DNA of 64,000 bases from Alistipes sp. Its GTDB lineage: Bacteria > Bacteroidota > Bacteroidia > Bacteroidales > Rikenellaceae. The notes beneath the pieces are model-generated. The model saw only the letters and a program-made list of their open reading frames with translations, did no database searches and was not told where the DNA came from. The position numbers and the translations under genes were made by a program. Location of the stretch: assembly GCA_020026395.1 (NCBI GenBank), contig JAHHQM010000007.1, forward strand, positions 28,747-92,746, given 5' to 3'. Position 1 is the first letter of the stretch. Each line of letters starts with the position of its first letter. Shown here in pieces: positions 29,959 to 38,497 of the stretch.

Positions 29959-30477
29959 ATGAATGAGACTTTGTTATTTCGCAGGGCAGCCGCCTCGGAG
30001 TGCGACCGCATCCTGCAACTGATCGAACAGGGACGCCGACAAATCGCTCTTACGGGAAGCGACCAATGGCAGGACGGATACCCCAATCGGGAGAGTATCC
30101 TGCGAGATATTGCCTCGGAAGAGGGGTATGTCCTTACGCAGGACGGGGTCGTGGTGGCTTACGGGGCGGTCGTCTTTGACGGTGAACCCTCGTACGATGC
30201 GCTGGAGGGGGAGTGGCTCACCCAAGGAAAAACCTATGTCGTGCTGCACCGTCTGGCGGTGGCCGATGAGGTGAAACATCGGGGCATTGCCCGCGAATTT
30301 TTCCTGCGGGTCGGGTGTCTTGCCGTGGAGCGCGGGGTGGAGGTGTTCCGTGTCGATACCCACGAAAAAAACCGCTATATGCTCCGCCTCGTCGATCAAT
30401 TGGGCTTCACATATTGCGGTTTGTGTCGTTACGGGGCGGGTGAACGCCGCGCTTTCGAACGGATCTTACCCTTTTAG
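29959..30477 (+). CDS. GNAT-family N-acetyltransferase
   Basis: A 172-residue acetyl-CoA-dependent transferase. The beta4-alpha3 region has the typical pattern LHRLAVADEVKHRGIAREFF, whose V..xxRG.A stretch is a variant of the acetyl-CoA pyrophosphate loop, followed by the late RVDTHEKNRYMLRLVDQLGF segment seen in GNATs acting on small molecules or peptides. The substrate is unknown. It is a single gene with its own promoter. Its 3' end overlaps the 3' end of the convergent rfbD by 12 nt without a terminator. ATG at 29959 was used because earlier in-frame TTG codons lie in the terminator hairpin. Confidence 0.85.
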   Translation: MNETLLFRRAAASECDRILQLIEQGRRQIALTGSDQWQDGYPNRESILRDIASEEGYVLTQDGVVVAYGAVVFDGEPSYDALEGEWLTQGKTYVVLHRLAVADEVKHRGIAREFFLRVGCLAVERGVEVFRVDTHEKNRYMLRLVDQLGFTYCGLCRYGAGERRAFERILPF

Positions 30478-31329
30478 GTTTTTGATGCATTGCTCCAGCG
30501 AGGTCTCCCAATGGGGAATTTCGATGGAGAAGGTCTTTTTGATTTTCGATTTGTCCAAGACCGAGAAATTCGGGCGGGCGGCTTTTGTGGGGTACTCCTC
30601 CGAACGGCACGGACGAATCTTACAGTCGGTATGTCCCGCGATGCGGGCAATGGCGCAGGCGAAGTCGTACCACGAAATTACGCCCTCGTCCGTGTAGTGG
30701 TACAGGCCTTCGTGACCCTCGTAAAGGCGCTCCTCGCAAATCTTGAAAATCACCGAGGCCAGGTCGGCTGCATAGGTCGGCGTGCCGACTTGGTCGAATA
30801 CGACATTCAGCTCGGGGCAGGTTTCGGTCAGATGCAACATACGTTTGACGAAATTCACGCCGAATTCGCTGTATAACCATGCCGTGCGGAGGATCAGATG
30901 ACGGCATCCCGAAGCGGTGACGGCCTCCTCGCCGTGGAGTTTCGTAAGTCCGTATACGTTGAGGGGTGCGGGTGCGGCATCCTCCGTGAAAGGTTTGGCG
31001 GAGGGCTCTTTCCCGAATACATAGTCGGTCGAGATGTGGATCATAAATCCGTGGCGGGATTGGATGGCGCGGGCAAGCGTTCCGGCGGCTTTGGCGTTGA
31101 GCTCCTCGGCGCGGTCGCGGTCATCCTCGGCCTGCTCCACATTGGTGTAGGCGGCGCAGTTGATCACAAGATCGATCTCCTCCTTTTCGATAAAGGCCTT
31201 GACGGCCTCTGTGTCGGTGATGTCCAGATCCCAGATGTCCGTAAAAATATAATGATCGTTGCTTTTGCGCGATGCCACGCGCAGGGAGTTGCCCAACTGT
31301 CCGTTGCCTCCCGTCACTAAAATATTCAT
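30466..31329 (-). CDS. rfbD: dTDP-4-dehydrorhamnose reductase
   Basis: A 287-residue extended short-chain dehydrogenase that makes dTDP-L-rhamnose, the last step of the pathway. The Rossmann motif is GGNGQLG (7-13). The catalytic residues appear as Y126 and K130 in YGLTK, with the STDYVF motif at 100-105. Its start overlaps rfbC by 4 nt, so the two are co-translated. rfbA and rfbB are not in this window. Rhamnose from this route goes into O-antigen, capsule or glycan; the polysaccharide export genes at the left edge could be users (inference). Confidence 0.94.
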   Translation of the reverse strand: MNILVTGGNGQLGNSLRVASRKSNDHYIFTDIWDLDITDTEAVKAFIEKEEIDLVINCAAYTNVEQAEDDRDRAEELNAKAAGTLARAIQSRHGFMIHISTDYVFGKEPSAKPFTEDAAPAPLNVYGLTKLHGEEAVTASGCRHLILRTAWLYSEFGVNFVKRMLHLTETCPELNVVFDQVGTPTYAADLASVIFKICEERLYEGHEGLYHYTDEGVISWYDFACAIARIAGHTDCKIRPCRSEEYPTKAARPNFSVLDKSKIKKTFSIEIPHWETSLEQCIKNLKG

Positions 31330-31901
31330 GGTTTATAGCATTTGTCGGTTTCGATAAAGGGCGATGTGAAATCCCGAAAACGGGGATGGCGGAGGTCTTT
31401 TTCGCTGAGAATGGCCTCCGACGGCGGAATCTGCCAGTCAATGGCCAGATCGGGATCGTCCAACGTGATGCCGCCCTCGGATTCGGGGCAGTAGAAATTA
31501 TCGCACTTGTATTGGAATACGGCCGTGGGGCTCAAGACCGAGAATCCGTGGGCAAATCCGCGCGGGATGAAGAGCTGGAGGTGATTCTCGTCGGAGAGTT
31601 CGACCGAAATCCATCGTCCGTAGGTGGGTGAAGAGACCCTCAGATCGACCACCACGTCGAGCACCCGTCCCGAGGTGCAACGTACGAGTTTCGATTGGGT
31701 GTGGGGCGGCCGTTGGAAGTGCAGGCCGCGGATCACGCCCCGCGACGAGCGGCTCTCGTTATCCTGCACAAAACGCACGGGTGTGACCTGCTGGTCGAAT
31801 TCGCGTTGGGAGTACGATTCGAAAAAATAACCGCGGGCATCGTTGAAAATGTGCGGGCGGAGGATCACAACGCCATCCAATTCGGTTTTGATTATTTCCA
31901 T
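31326..31901 (-). CDS. rfbC: dTDP-4-dehydrorhamnose 3,5-epimerase
   Basis: A 191-residue cupin-fold epimerase. The catalytic His is H61 in RGLHFQ and the catalytic Tyr is Y131 in FQYKCDN; the FIPRGFAHGF motif at 111-120 is typical. It converts dTDP-4-keto-6-deoxy-glucose to dTDP-4-keto-rhamnose, which RfbD then reduces. It is the first gene of the rfbC-rfbD operon, with its promoter box at 31922-31929. Confidence 0.94.
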   Translation of the reverse strand: MEIIKTELDGVVILRPHIFNDARGYFFESYSQREFDQQVTPVRFVQDNESRSSRGVIRGLHFQRPPHTQSKLVRCTSGRVLDVVVDLRVSSPTYGRWISVELSDENHLQLFIPRGFAHGFSVLSPTAVFQYKCDNFYCPESEGGITLDDPDLAIDWQIPPSEAILSEKDLRHPRFRDFTSPFIETDKCYKP

Positions 31902-31921
31902 CGTTTTATCGGCTTATCCAA

Positions 31922-31929
31922 CAAAGATA
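31922..31929 (-). promoter_or_regulatory. Promoter -7 box of rfbC-rfbD
   Basis: TATCTTTG on the minus strand, exact consensus, 20 nt before the rfbC ATG. Confidence 0.6.
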
Positions 31930-31994
31930 CGAAAACGGGCGTGATTCGCCAAATTATAAGCCGCCGTTTTTCGGGGGCGGATCGCACGGGAAGT

Positions 31995-32025
31995 CTTGTT
32001 TTTTTGACGATTTTTTGCGAAATTT
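31995..32025 (+). promoter_or_regulatory. Possible promoter of pgmB
   Basis: CTTG at 31995-31998, a 19-nt spacer and GAAATTTG at 32018-32025, which departs from consensus at the first base. It lies 26 nt before the pgmB ATG. Confidence 0.35.
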
Positions 32026-32051
32026 GTGATTCGTGAAAATTCAATGAAACC

Positions 32052-32708
32052 ATGATTTCTTGCTGTATATTTGATTTGGACGGTGTGATTGTCGATACCG
32101 CCCGATACCACTACCTGGCGTGGCGTGAGCTGGCTGCGGAACTCGGATTCGAGTTTCGGGAGGATCAGGCCGAGGCCATCAAGGGCGTGAGCCGTATGGC
32201 GTCGCTCGATATTGTACTTCGTGCGGGCGGCATGGAAGGCCGTTTTTCGGACGAGGTGAAGATGGCGTTTGCCATGCGCAAAAACGAACGCTATCGCGAA
32301 TTCATCGCCAAGATGACCCCCGCGGAGGTATTGCCCGGCGTGGAGGATTTTCTGAAAGACCTTCGGGATCACAAGATCGGAATCGTTCTGGGATCGGCCT
32401 CGAAAAATACGCGGGCGATTCTGGAGCAGTGTCGGATCGGACGCTGGCTCGATGCGGTGGTCGACGGGACGATGATCCAACATGGAAAACCCGACCCCGA
32501 GGTGTTCCTGAAAGGGGCTGAAATGGCCAAACGGGATCCCGCGGAGTGTGTCGTCTTTGAGGATGCCGTAGCGGGCATCGAAGCCGCACGGCGTGGCGGT
32601 ATGCGCTCGGTGGGCGTGGGTAAAAGTGAGGCGCTCGCGGCTGCCTCGATGCGCATCGAGTCGTTCGAGGGGTTCACGTTCGACGAATTGCGGCAGAAAT
32701 TGGATTAA
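32052..32708 (+). CDS. pgmB: Beta-phosphoglucomutase (HAD superfamily)
   Basis: A 218-residue HAD phosphotransferase. The nucleophile motif is FDLDGVIVDTA with D8 as nucleophile and D10 as acid/base. The cap carries the KGVSRMASLDIVL segment seen in beta-PGM, the LGSASKN motif gives Ser/Thr motif II, and FEDAVAGIEAA gives motif IV. The enzyme converts beta-glucose 1-phosphate to glucose 6-phosphate. Its position 10 nt before a GH65 phosphorylase, which releases beta-glucose 1-phosphate, strongly supports this assignment over other HAD phosphatases. Confidence 0.93.
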   Translation: MISCCIFDLDGVIVDTARYHYLAWRELAAELGFEFREDQAEAIKGVSRMASLDIVLRAGGMEGRFSDEVKMAFAMRKNERYREFIAKMTPAEVLPGVEDFLKDLRDHKIGIVLGSASKNTRAILEQCRIGRWLDAVVDGTMIQHGKPDPEVFLKGAEMAKRDPAECVVFEDAVAGIEAARRGGMRSVGVGKSEALAAASMRIESFEGFTFDELRQKLD

Positions 32709-32718
32709 ATTTTAGGAT

Positions 32719-34971
32719 ATGAAGCATTGTTTGAAGACCGATCCGTGGATGTTGGTCGAGGAAGGGTTTGATCCCGCCCGTGTGAAGGCGTCGGAGTCTT
32801 TGTTCTCGATCGGTAACGGCGTTATGGGCGGTCGCGGAAACTTCGAGGAGCACTATTCGGGCGACTCGATGCAGGGTAACTATATCGGCGGGGTGTATTA
32901 TCCCGACAAAACGCGGGTCGGCTGGTGGAAAAACGGCTACCCCGAATATTTCGCCAAGGTGCTCAATTCGGCATTTTGGATCGGCGCGGAGGTGACGGTC
33001 GATGACGAATCAGAGGCGGTCGATTTGGCCAAATGTGAGGTTGTGGAGTTCCGCCGTGAGCTGGATTTCCGTTGCTCGGTACTGCGCCGTCGGGTGGTGT
33101 TGAAAACACCGTCGGGCGTGGAGCTGGAGCTGGAATCGGAGCGTTTCGTGTCGATGCGTCGCCGCGAAACGGGCGTGGTGCGTTATGCCGTGCGTCCGCT
33201 GAACCGCGCGTGTGATCTGACCTTCGCGGCCTATATCGAAGCCGATGTGCGCAACGAGGATGCCAACTACGACGAGTTGTTTTGGGAAGAGGTCACGACC
33301 GAAGCGGACGGTGTGCAGTGCCGCACCAAAAAGAGCGGTTTTGAGGTGGCCTGGTTCCAGCAGGTGGAGCTGGAGGGCGCTTCGATGGAGAATCACACCG
33401 AGCCGTGGCGGGTGCGTCAGACTGCCCGCGTGCATTGCAGGAAGGGCGAGCAGAAGACCCTGTATAAATATGTGGGTATTTGTTCGTCGCTGAATCACCC
33501 CTCCGAAGAGTTGGTCGGGGTGGCACGCCAAACGGCACTCGAGGCGCGTCGGGACGGATTCGAGAAGCTCCTTCGTGAGCAGACGAAGGCTTGGAGCGAA
33601 CGCTGGCATTCGGGTGATGTGGTCATCGAGGGTGATGAGCGGGCGCAGCAGGGCATCCGTTTCTGCATCTTCATGTTGTTGCAGACCTACACGGGTGTGG
33701 ATTCCCGTCTGAATATCGGCCCGAAAGGATTCACGGGCGAAAAATATGGCGGCGTGACCTATTGGGACACGGAGGCCTACTGTCTGATGTTCTATCTGGC
33801 GACGGTCGGGCGCGATGTGGCGCGTCAGTTGTTGATCTATCGCTACAACCAGTTGGATCGCGCCATCGAGAATGCCGCGAAGATCGGTTTTAAGGGGGGG
33901 GCGGCGTTGTATCCGATGGTGACCATCAACGGCGAGGAGTGTCACAACGAGTGGGAGATCACCTTCGAGGAGATTCACCGCAACGGTGCCATCGCCTATG
34001 CCATCTATAATTATGTGCGTTATACTCAGGATCGCGACTATCTGGCCGAATACGGTTTGGAGGTGTTGCTGTCGATTGCCCGTTTCTGGGCGCAGCGCAT
34101 CACCTGGTCGGAGGCTCGCGGTCAGTATGTCATGCTGGGCGTGACGGGTCCCAACGAGTACGAAAACAACGTGAACAACAACTGGTACACGTCGTACATC
34201 GCCTGCTGGTCGATGCGTTATGCGGCCGAGGTGGCGCGTTGGGTTCGGGAAAACCATCCCGCGGATTTCGAGCGCATCGTCAAAAAACGCAACTTCGATT
34301 GCGACAAGGAGTGCGCCCGTTGGGAGGAGATCAACCGAAAGATGTACTTCGGCAAGGACGAAAAGCTGGGTATTTTCCTCCAGCAGGACGGCTATCTGGA
34401 TAAGGAGCAGATTCTGGCGAAGGATCTCGATCCCGCCGAGCGACCCGTCAACCAGCACTGGTCGTGGGATCGCATCCTGCGTTCGTGCTTCATCAAGCAG
34501 GCCGATGTGTTGCAGGGTTTGTATTTCTTTGAGGATGATTTCGATCTGGAGACCATTCGTCGGAACTACCTCTTCTACGAACCGCGCACGTTGCACGAAT
34601 CGAGCCTTTCGCCCTGTGTGCACGGCATTCTGGCTACGCGCTTGGGTATGGAAGAGAAGGCCTACGAGATGTATCTGAGAACGGCGCGTCTGGATCTGGA
34701 CGACTACAACCACGAAGCTGAAGAAGGGTGTCACGTCACCTCGATGGCGGGATCGTGGCTGTCGGTGGTCGAGGGATTCGGCGGTATGCGGATGCACGAC
34801 GGCGTGTTGTCGTTTACACCAAAACTGCCTACGCAGTGGACACGCCTTGCCTTCAAGGTCAATTACCGCGGGCGGGTGCTGTCGGTGGACATCACGCATC
34901 GGGGTGTTGAGGTGCACCGCGAGGGTGATCCCGTCGAGTTGGAGATCAACCAAAGACGGCAGACGATTTAA
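32719..34971 (+). CDS. GH65 disaccharide phosphorylase (maltose-phosphorylase-like)
   Basis: A 750-residue inverting glycoside phosphorylase with the GH65 layout: N-terminal beta-sandwich, linker helices, (alpha/alpha)6 barrel and a small C-terminal domain. The general acid is E480 in the VTGPNEYENNVNNN motif. Phosphate-binding residues are expected near the HESSLSPC segment. GH65 members split maltose, trehalose, kojibiose or nigerose with phosphate to give glucose plus beta-glucose 1-phosphate. Length and overall motifs suit maltose phosphorylase best, but the exact disaccharide cannot be fixed by eye. It has no signal peptide, so it works in the cytosol on an imported disaccharide. The neighbouring pgmB uses its product. 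Confidence 0.9.
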   Translation: MKHCLKTDPWMLVEEGFDPARVKASESLFSIGNGVMGGRGNFEEHYSGDSMQGNYIGGVYYPDKTRVGWWKNGYPEYFAKVLNSAFWIGAEVTVDDESEAVDLAKCEVVEFRRELDFRCSVLRRRVVLKTPSGVELELESERFVSMRRRETGVVRYAVRPLNRACDLTFAAYIEADVRNEDANYDELFWEEVTTEADGVQCRTKKSGFEVAWFQQVELEGASMENHTEPWRVRQTARVHCRKGEQKTLYKYVGICSSLNHPSEELVGVARQTALEARRDGFEKLLREQTKAWSERWHSGDVVIEGDERAQQGIRFCIFMLLQTYTGVDSRLNIGPKGFTGEKYGGVTYWDTEAYCLMFYLATVGRDVARQLLIYRYNQLDRAIENAAKIGFKGGAALYPMVTINGEECHNEWEITFEEIHRNGAIAYAIYNYVRYTQDRDYLAEYGLEVLLSIARFWAQRITWSEARGQYVMLGVTGPNEYENNVNNNWYTSYIACWSMRYAAEVARWVRENHPADFERIVKKRNFDCDKECARWEEINRKMYFGKDEKLGIFLQQDGYLDKEQILAKDLDPAERPVNQHWSWDRILRSCFIKQADVLQGLYFFEDDFDLETIRRNYLFYEPRTLHESSLSPCVHGILATRLGMEEKAYEMYLRTARLDLDDYNHEAEEGCHVTSMAGSWLSVVEGFGGMRMHDGVLSFTPKLPTQWTRLAFKVNYRGRVLSVDITHRGVEVHREGDPVELEINQRRQTI

Positions 34972-34978
34972 ATCAAAA

Positions 34979-35010
34979 AAAAGGCGGCTTCGACACAAAG
35001 CCGCCTTTTT
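34979..35010 (+). terminator. Rho-independent terminator of pgmB-GH65
   Basis: Stem AAAGGCGGCTT / AAGCCGCCTTT with a 7-nt loop, then TT. Confidence 0.85.
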
Positions 35011-35081
35011 CTTGCGGTCCCCTAAAAAGTCGGAAAAGATAGTATAATCGTATGATTTGGGGATGTTTAGTCGATGGCGTT

Positions 35082-35111
35082 TTTGCAAAAGTTGGAAAAA
35101 ATGTATCTTTG
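35082..35111 (+). promoter_or_regulatory. Promoter of the HtrA-rpoD region
   Basis: TTTG at 35082-35085, an 18-nt spacer, TATCTTTG at 35104-35111. The predicted leader is about 130 nt and AT-rich. Confidence 0.62.
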
Positions 35112-35249
35112 CAGAATTATTTCACCGACCGAAAATATAATAACCCGCAAAGAATTGCGTTTGGTTATTGAAATTCTTAAAAAAAACTACTTGAAAGCCT
35201 ATGAAATAAATTGCCTACGAATTATTTAGAAAACATCAAAATATTCAAC

Positions 35250-36737
35250 ATGAACAAGGCATTTGTATTTTTAGGATTTGCTGCCGTGGCTACGCTCTGT
35301 GGAGCAGGCTCGGCATTGATGGTGACCGCTCACGAAAACAAAGCGGAAAATCTCTCCCAGACCGTTACTCCCGTCGAGCCGTTTGAAATGCCCGAAAGCC
35401 AAAAGGCCGAATCGCATTTTACGGCTTATCAGTCGGAGCGTTATCCCGACCTGACCTACGCGGCCGAAAGTGCCGTGAAGGGCGTTGTAAACGTCGAGTC
35501 GGTATTGCGCGTACCCGCATCGCGCGGATATGATCCCTTCTTCGACTTCTTCGGTATTCCCCACGGAGGCAACAGCGATGCACAATATAGAGAGCGTCAT
35601 GCCGGTGGTTCGGGTGTGATCATCTCGTCGGACGGTTACATCGTCACGAACAACCACGTGGTCGAGGGCGCATCGAGCCTGCGTGTCCGTTTCAACGACG
35701 GCCGTAAGTTTGAGGCTCGCCTGGTGGGCACGGACGCCACGACCGATATTGCACTTTTGAAGATCGACGCCAAGAACCTGCCAGCCATCCCCTTCGGATC
35801 GTCCGACGAACTGCGTCTGGGCGAATGGGTGTTGGCCATCGGTTCGCCGTTTGACCTGCAATCGACCATCACGGCCGGTATCGTCAGCGCCAAGGCGCGT
35901 CAGCTGGGTGCCATTCCCTCGGATTTCTCGATCGAGTCTTTCATTCAGACCGATGCCGCCGTCAATCCCGGTAACTCGGGCGGTGCGCTGGTCAATACGC
36001 GCGGCGAGTTGGTCGGCATCAATACGCTGATCAAAACCCAGACGGGAAACTACATCGGTTATTCGTTTGCCGTACCCGAATCCATCGTCAAGAAGGTCGT
36101 ATGTGATTTGAAGGAGTTCGGCGTCGTACAGCGTGCCATCCTCGGCATCAGCTTCCGTATGGTCGATCAGGATTTCATCGATCAGATGGGTAAGGAAGTC
36201 GGTGTGAAGGAACTGGGCGGAGCTTATGTGCTCCAGATCGTTGAGGGTGGTTCGGCTTCGGAGGCCGGCATCCGCAAGGGCGACATCATCACCGCAATCG
36301 ACGGCCGTAAGATCGGGAGCGGTTCCAACATTCAGGAGTTCATCGCAAAGCACCGTCCCAACGATAAAGTGACGCTTACGATAAAAAGAGACGGACAGGT
36401 GAAACAAATTGAATGTACTTTGCGTAATAAAGCAGGGAAAACCGAATTGCTTTCGAAAAAGGACGTCGATGTCGTTGAGGCACTGGGCGGTCAGTTTGCC
36501 GATGCAGGTACGCGTCTGTGCCAGAAACTCGGCATCCGTGGCGGTGTCGAAGTGGTCGGCATCAAGGGCGACGGCGTGTTGGCTCGTGCCCGCGTGAAGC
36601 GTGGTTTTGTCATCACCTACATCAATGACAAACCCGTCATGTCGCTTGGCGAAATGCAGCGTCTGCTCGAACCGATCCGTTCGATCGACGGTGTTTATCC
36701 CGACGGAAGATCCGCAACCTACATCCTCGTGGAGTAG
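35250..36737 (+). CDS. DegP/HtrA-family periplasmic serine protease
   Basis: A 495-residue envelope protease/chaperone. An N-terminal signal or signal-anchor covers about residues 4-26. The trypsin-like domain has the full triad: H136 in TNNHVVEG, D166 in TTDIALLKID and S243 in NPGNSGGAL. The first PDZ domain is about 285-375 and a second, less canonical one about 395-490. HtrA proteases degrade or refold damaged envelope proteins. The sigma factor gene follows after only 74 nt with no terminator, so stress-induced transcription could run into it. ATG at 35250 was chosen since it directly precedes the signal sequence. Confidence 0.93.
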   Translation: MNKAFVFLGFAAVATLCGAGSALMVTAHENKAENLSQTVTPVEPFEMPESQKAESHFTAYQSERYPDLTYAAESAVKGVVNVESVLRVPASRGYDPFFDFFGIPHGGNSDAQYRERHAGGSGVIISSDGYIVTNNHVVEGASSLRVRFNDGRKFEARLVGTDATTDIALLKIDAKNLPAIPFGSSDELRLGEWVLAIGSPFDLQSTITAGIVSAKARQLGAIPSDFSIESFIQTDAAVNPGNSGGALVNTRGELVGINTLIKTQTGNYIGYSFAVPESIVKKVVCDLKEFGVVQRAILGISFRMVDQDFIDQMGKEVGVKELGGAYVLQIVEGGSASEAGIRKGDIITAIDGRKIGSGSNIQEFIAKHRPNDKVTLTIKRDGQVKQIECTLRNKAGKTELLSKKDVDVVEALGGQFADAGTRLCQKLGIRGGVEVVGIKGDGVLARARVKRGFVITYINDKPVMSLGEMQRLLEPIRSIDGVYPDGRSATYILVE

Positions 36738-36811
36738 GTCTTACACCCCTTTGTGGCGTGGGGGCGGATCGATTGATTGGTACAATCATATTACAGGATA
36801 TATATTAAGAG

Positions 36812-37672
36812 ATGCGTCAATTAAAAATTACGAAGTCCATCACCAACCGTGAAAGTGCTTCATTGGACAAATACTTGCAGGAAATCGGCAAGGAAGAGCT
36901 GATCACGGTTGAGGAGGAGGTGGAACTCGCCCAGCGAATTAAAAAGGGTGATCAGGAAGCTCTGGAGAAACTGACGAAAGCCAACTTGCGATTCGTCGTT
37001 TCCGTGGCAAAACAGTATCAGAATCAGGGTTTGAGCCTTCCCGACTTGATCAACGAAGGTAACTTGGGTCTGATCAAGGCCGCAGAGAAATTCGATGAAA
37101 CCCGTGGTTTCAAATTCATCTCCTATGCCGTATGGTGGATCCGTCAGTCGATTCTTCAGGCTCTGGCCGAGCAGTCGCGTATCGTGCGTCTGCCGTTGAA
37201 CCAGGTCGGTTCGCTGAACAAGATCAACAAGGCATTTGCCCGTTTCGAGCAGGAGCACGAACGTACCCCGTCGCCCGATGAGCTGGCTACGGAGTTGGAG
37301 TTGCCGAAGGAGAAAGTTACCGACACGTTGCGTGTGGCCGGCCGTCACGTTTCGGTCGATGCCCCGTTTGCCGACGGTGAGGATAACTCGCTGCTCGACG
37401 TGCTGGTCAATCCCGATTCGCCCAACGCCGACCGCGGACTGATCAACGAGTCGCTGGCCACCGAGGTGGAACGTGCTTTGGAGACGCTGACCGACCGTGA
37501 GCGTGATATTATCCGCTATTTCTTCGGTATCGGTTGCTCGGAGATGACGCTGGAGGAGATCGGCGAGAAGTTCGATCTTACGCGTGAGCGTGTGCGTCAG
37601 ATCAAGGAGAAGGCAATTCGTCGTCTGCGTCATTCGTCGCGTTCGAAATTACTGAAGACCTATCTGGGCTAA
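36812..37672 (+). CDS. rpoD: Primary RNA polymerase sigma factor (sigma-70, Bacteroidota type)
   Basis: A 286-residue sigma-70 without region 1.1. Region 1.2 starts at SLDKYLQEIG; region 2 carries the core-binding and melting segment GLIKAAEKFDETRGFKFISYAVWWIRQ; region 3 covers about 125-205; region 4.2 has the helix-turn-helix MTLEEIGEKFDLTRERVRQIKEKA. This short form is the main sigma factor of Bacteroidota and recognises TTTG/TAnnTTTG promoters, which agrees with the promoters seen through the window. No clear separate promoter was found in the 74 nt before it, so at least part of its expression may come from the HtrA promoter. A terminator follows. Confidence 0.95.
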   Translation: MRQLKITKSITNRESASLDKYLQEIGKEELITVEEEVELAQRIKKGDQEALEKLTKANLRFVVSVAKQYQNQGLSLPDLINEGNLGLIKAAEKFDETRGFKFISYAVWWIRQSILQALAEQSRIVRLPLNQVGSLNKINKAFARFEQEHERTPSPDELATELELPKEKVTDTLRVAGRHVSVDAPFADGEDNSLLDVLVNPDSPNADRGLINESLATEVERALETLTDRERDIIRYFFGIGCSEMTLEEIGEKFDLTRERVRQIKEKAIRRLRHSSRSKLLKTYLG

Positions 37673-37704
37673 TGAGAGGAACACCTTTCCTTTGGGGGAA
37701 AGCA

Positions 37705-37741
37705 AAAGGGATGAACTTTTTCTTAAGTTCATCCCTTTTTT
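37705..37741 (+). terminator. Rho-independent terminator after rpoD
   Basis: Stem AAAAGGGATGAACTT / AAGTTCATCCCTTTT with a short T-rich loop, then TT. It may also serve the convergent ABC operon ending at 37748. Confidence 0.88.
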
Positions 37742-37747
37742 ATGCCC

Positions 37748-38128
37748 TTATCGACCCAGCTTGGTGTAGGGCAGATCGGGAAGGTTTTGCTCCTTACCGC
37801 CGACCCACATCTTTCTAAGGTGCGGCAGGTGGAGTGTATTGATGTTCTTTTTCAGATAAAGCGTGTCCCCCGAAAGACGGACATCGCCTTTCTCGGGCGG
37901 ATTGGCAAATCGGAGCTCGACGTGATCCCCCGTACGGGCGAAGGACATGCCTTTGCCGTCGGCTTCGATGACGGCAACGTGAATTTCGCGCGAGGAGAGT
38001 TGCGCGTATAACTCTTTGAGCTCCGCCTCTTTCTCGGTGTAGAGCGAGAGCGAATTATAGACCGAAACACCGATCAGCGTCAGCGTGAAGGCGATAAAAA
38101 TGATTGAAACTATGTTACTTGTTTTCAT
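37748..38128 (-). CDS. Small membrane-anchored protein of unknown function, in ABC/GntR operon
   Basis: A 126-residue protein I do not recognise. One hydrophobic helix lies at about residues 6-26. A helical, charged stretch (TEKEAELKELYAQL) follows, then a beta-rich part with regular VELRFANPP and LSGDTLYLK strands. It is thus predicted to be tethered to the membrane with most of the chain outside the cytosol. Its start lies inside the end of the GntR regulator gene (14-nt overlap), so it is the last member of a four-gene operon with an ABC exporter. A role linked to that transporter is inferred from position only. Confidence 0.7.
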   Translation of the reverse strand: MKTSNIVSIIFIAFTLTLIGVSVYNSLSLYTEKEAELKELYAQLSSREIHVAVIEADGKGMSFARTGDHVELRFANPPEKGDVRLSGDTLYLKKNINTLHLPHLRKMWVGGKEQNLPDLPYTKLGR

Positions 38129-38495
38129 GGCTTTTTTGATTTAGGTATTTTTCATAAAGGGCGCACAACTCGTCGAGGGTAACTCCCGCCTGCGTCATGC
38201 GTTCGAAGAACAGCGGAATTTCCTTTTCGGTGAACTCCTCCCTGAGGAGCTTTTGCCCCTGCTCCTCGGCATGATCCGAAACAAAGTAGCCGATACCGCG
38301 GCGGTTGAAGATCATGCCTTCCGCTTCGAGGCGGTTGTAGGCGCGTACGCAGGTGTTGGGATTGACCTGCAACTCGACGGCCAGATCCCTCAGCGAGGGA
38401 ATACGTTCCCCCGAGGGGTACGTTCCGTCGGCGATGCGTCGGCAAATCAGATTGTAGATTTGCAGCCAGATGGGTTGGTTATCGTTAAAATCCAT
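38115..38495 (-). CDS. GntR-family transcription regulator (YtrA subfamily)
   Basis: A 126-residue repressor-like protein. Residues about 8-75 form the winged helix-turn-helix of GntR (PIWLQIYNLICRRIADGTYP, SLRDLAVELQVNPNTCVRAY, GIGYFV). Only a short C-terminal tail of about 45 residues follows, which is the YtrA-type layout, and these regulators usually control ABC transporter genes. It lies 2 nt after the permease gene and is the third gene of the operon, which is unusual because YtrA regulators commonly come first. The probable operator is the palindrome at 40115-40134 in the operon promoter. Confidence 0.9.
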   Translation of the reverse strand: MDFNDNQPIWLQIYNLICRRIADGTYPSGERIPSLRDLAVELQVNPNTCVRAYNRLEAEGMIFNRRGIGYFVSDHAEEQGQKLLREEFTEKEIPLFFERMTQAGVTLDELCALYEKYLNQKSHENK

Positions 38496-38497
38496 AA

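Noticed and set aside
33010..35088. 692-codon open frame antisense to the GH65 gene
   Set aside because: The GH65 reading is supported by catalytic motif, length and neighbour; the antisense protein shows no domain and its 5' end lies in the terminator region.
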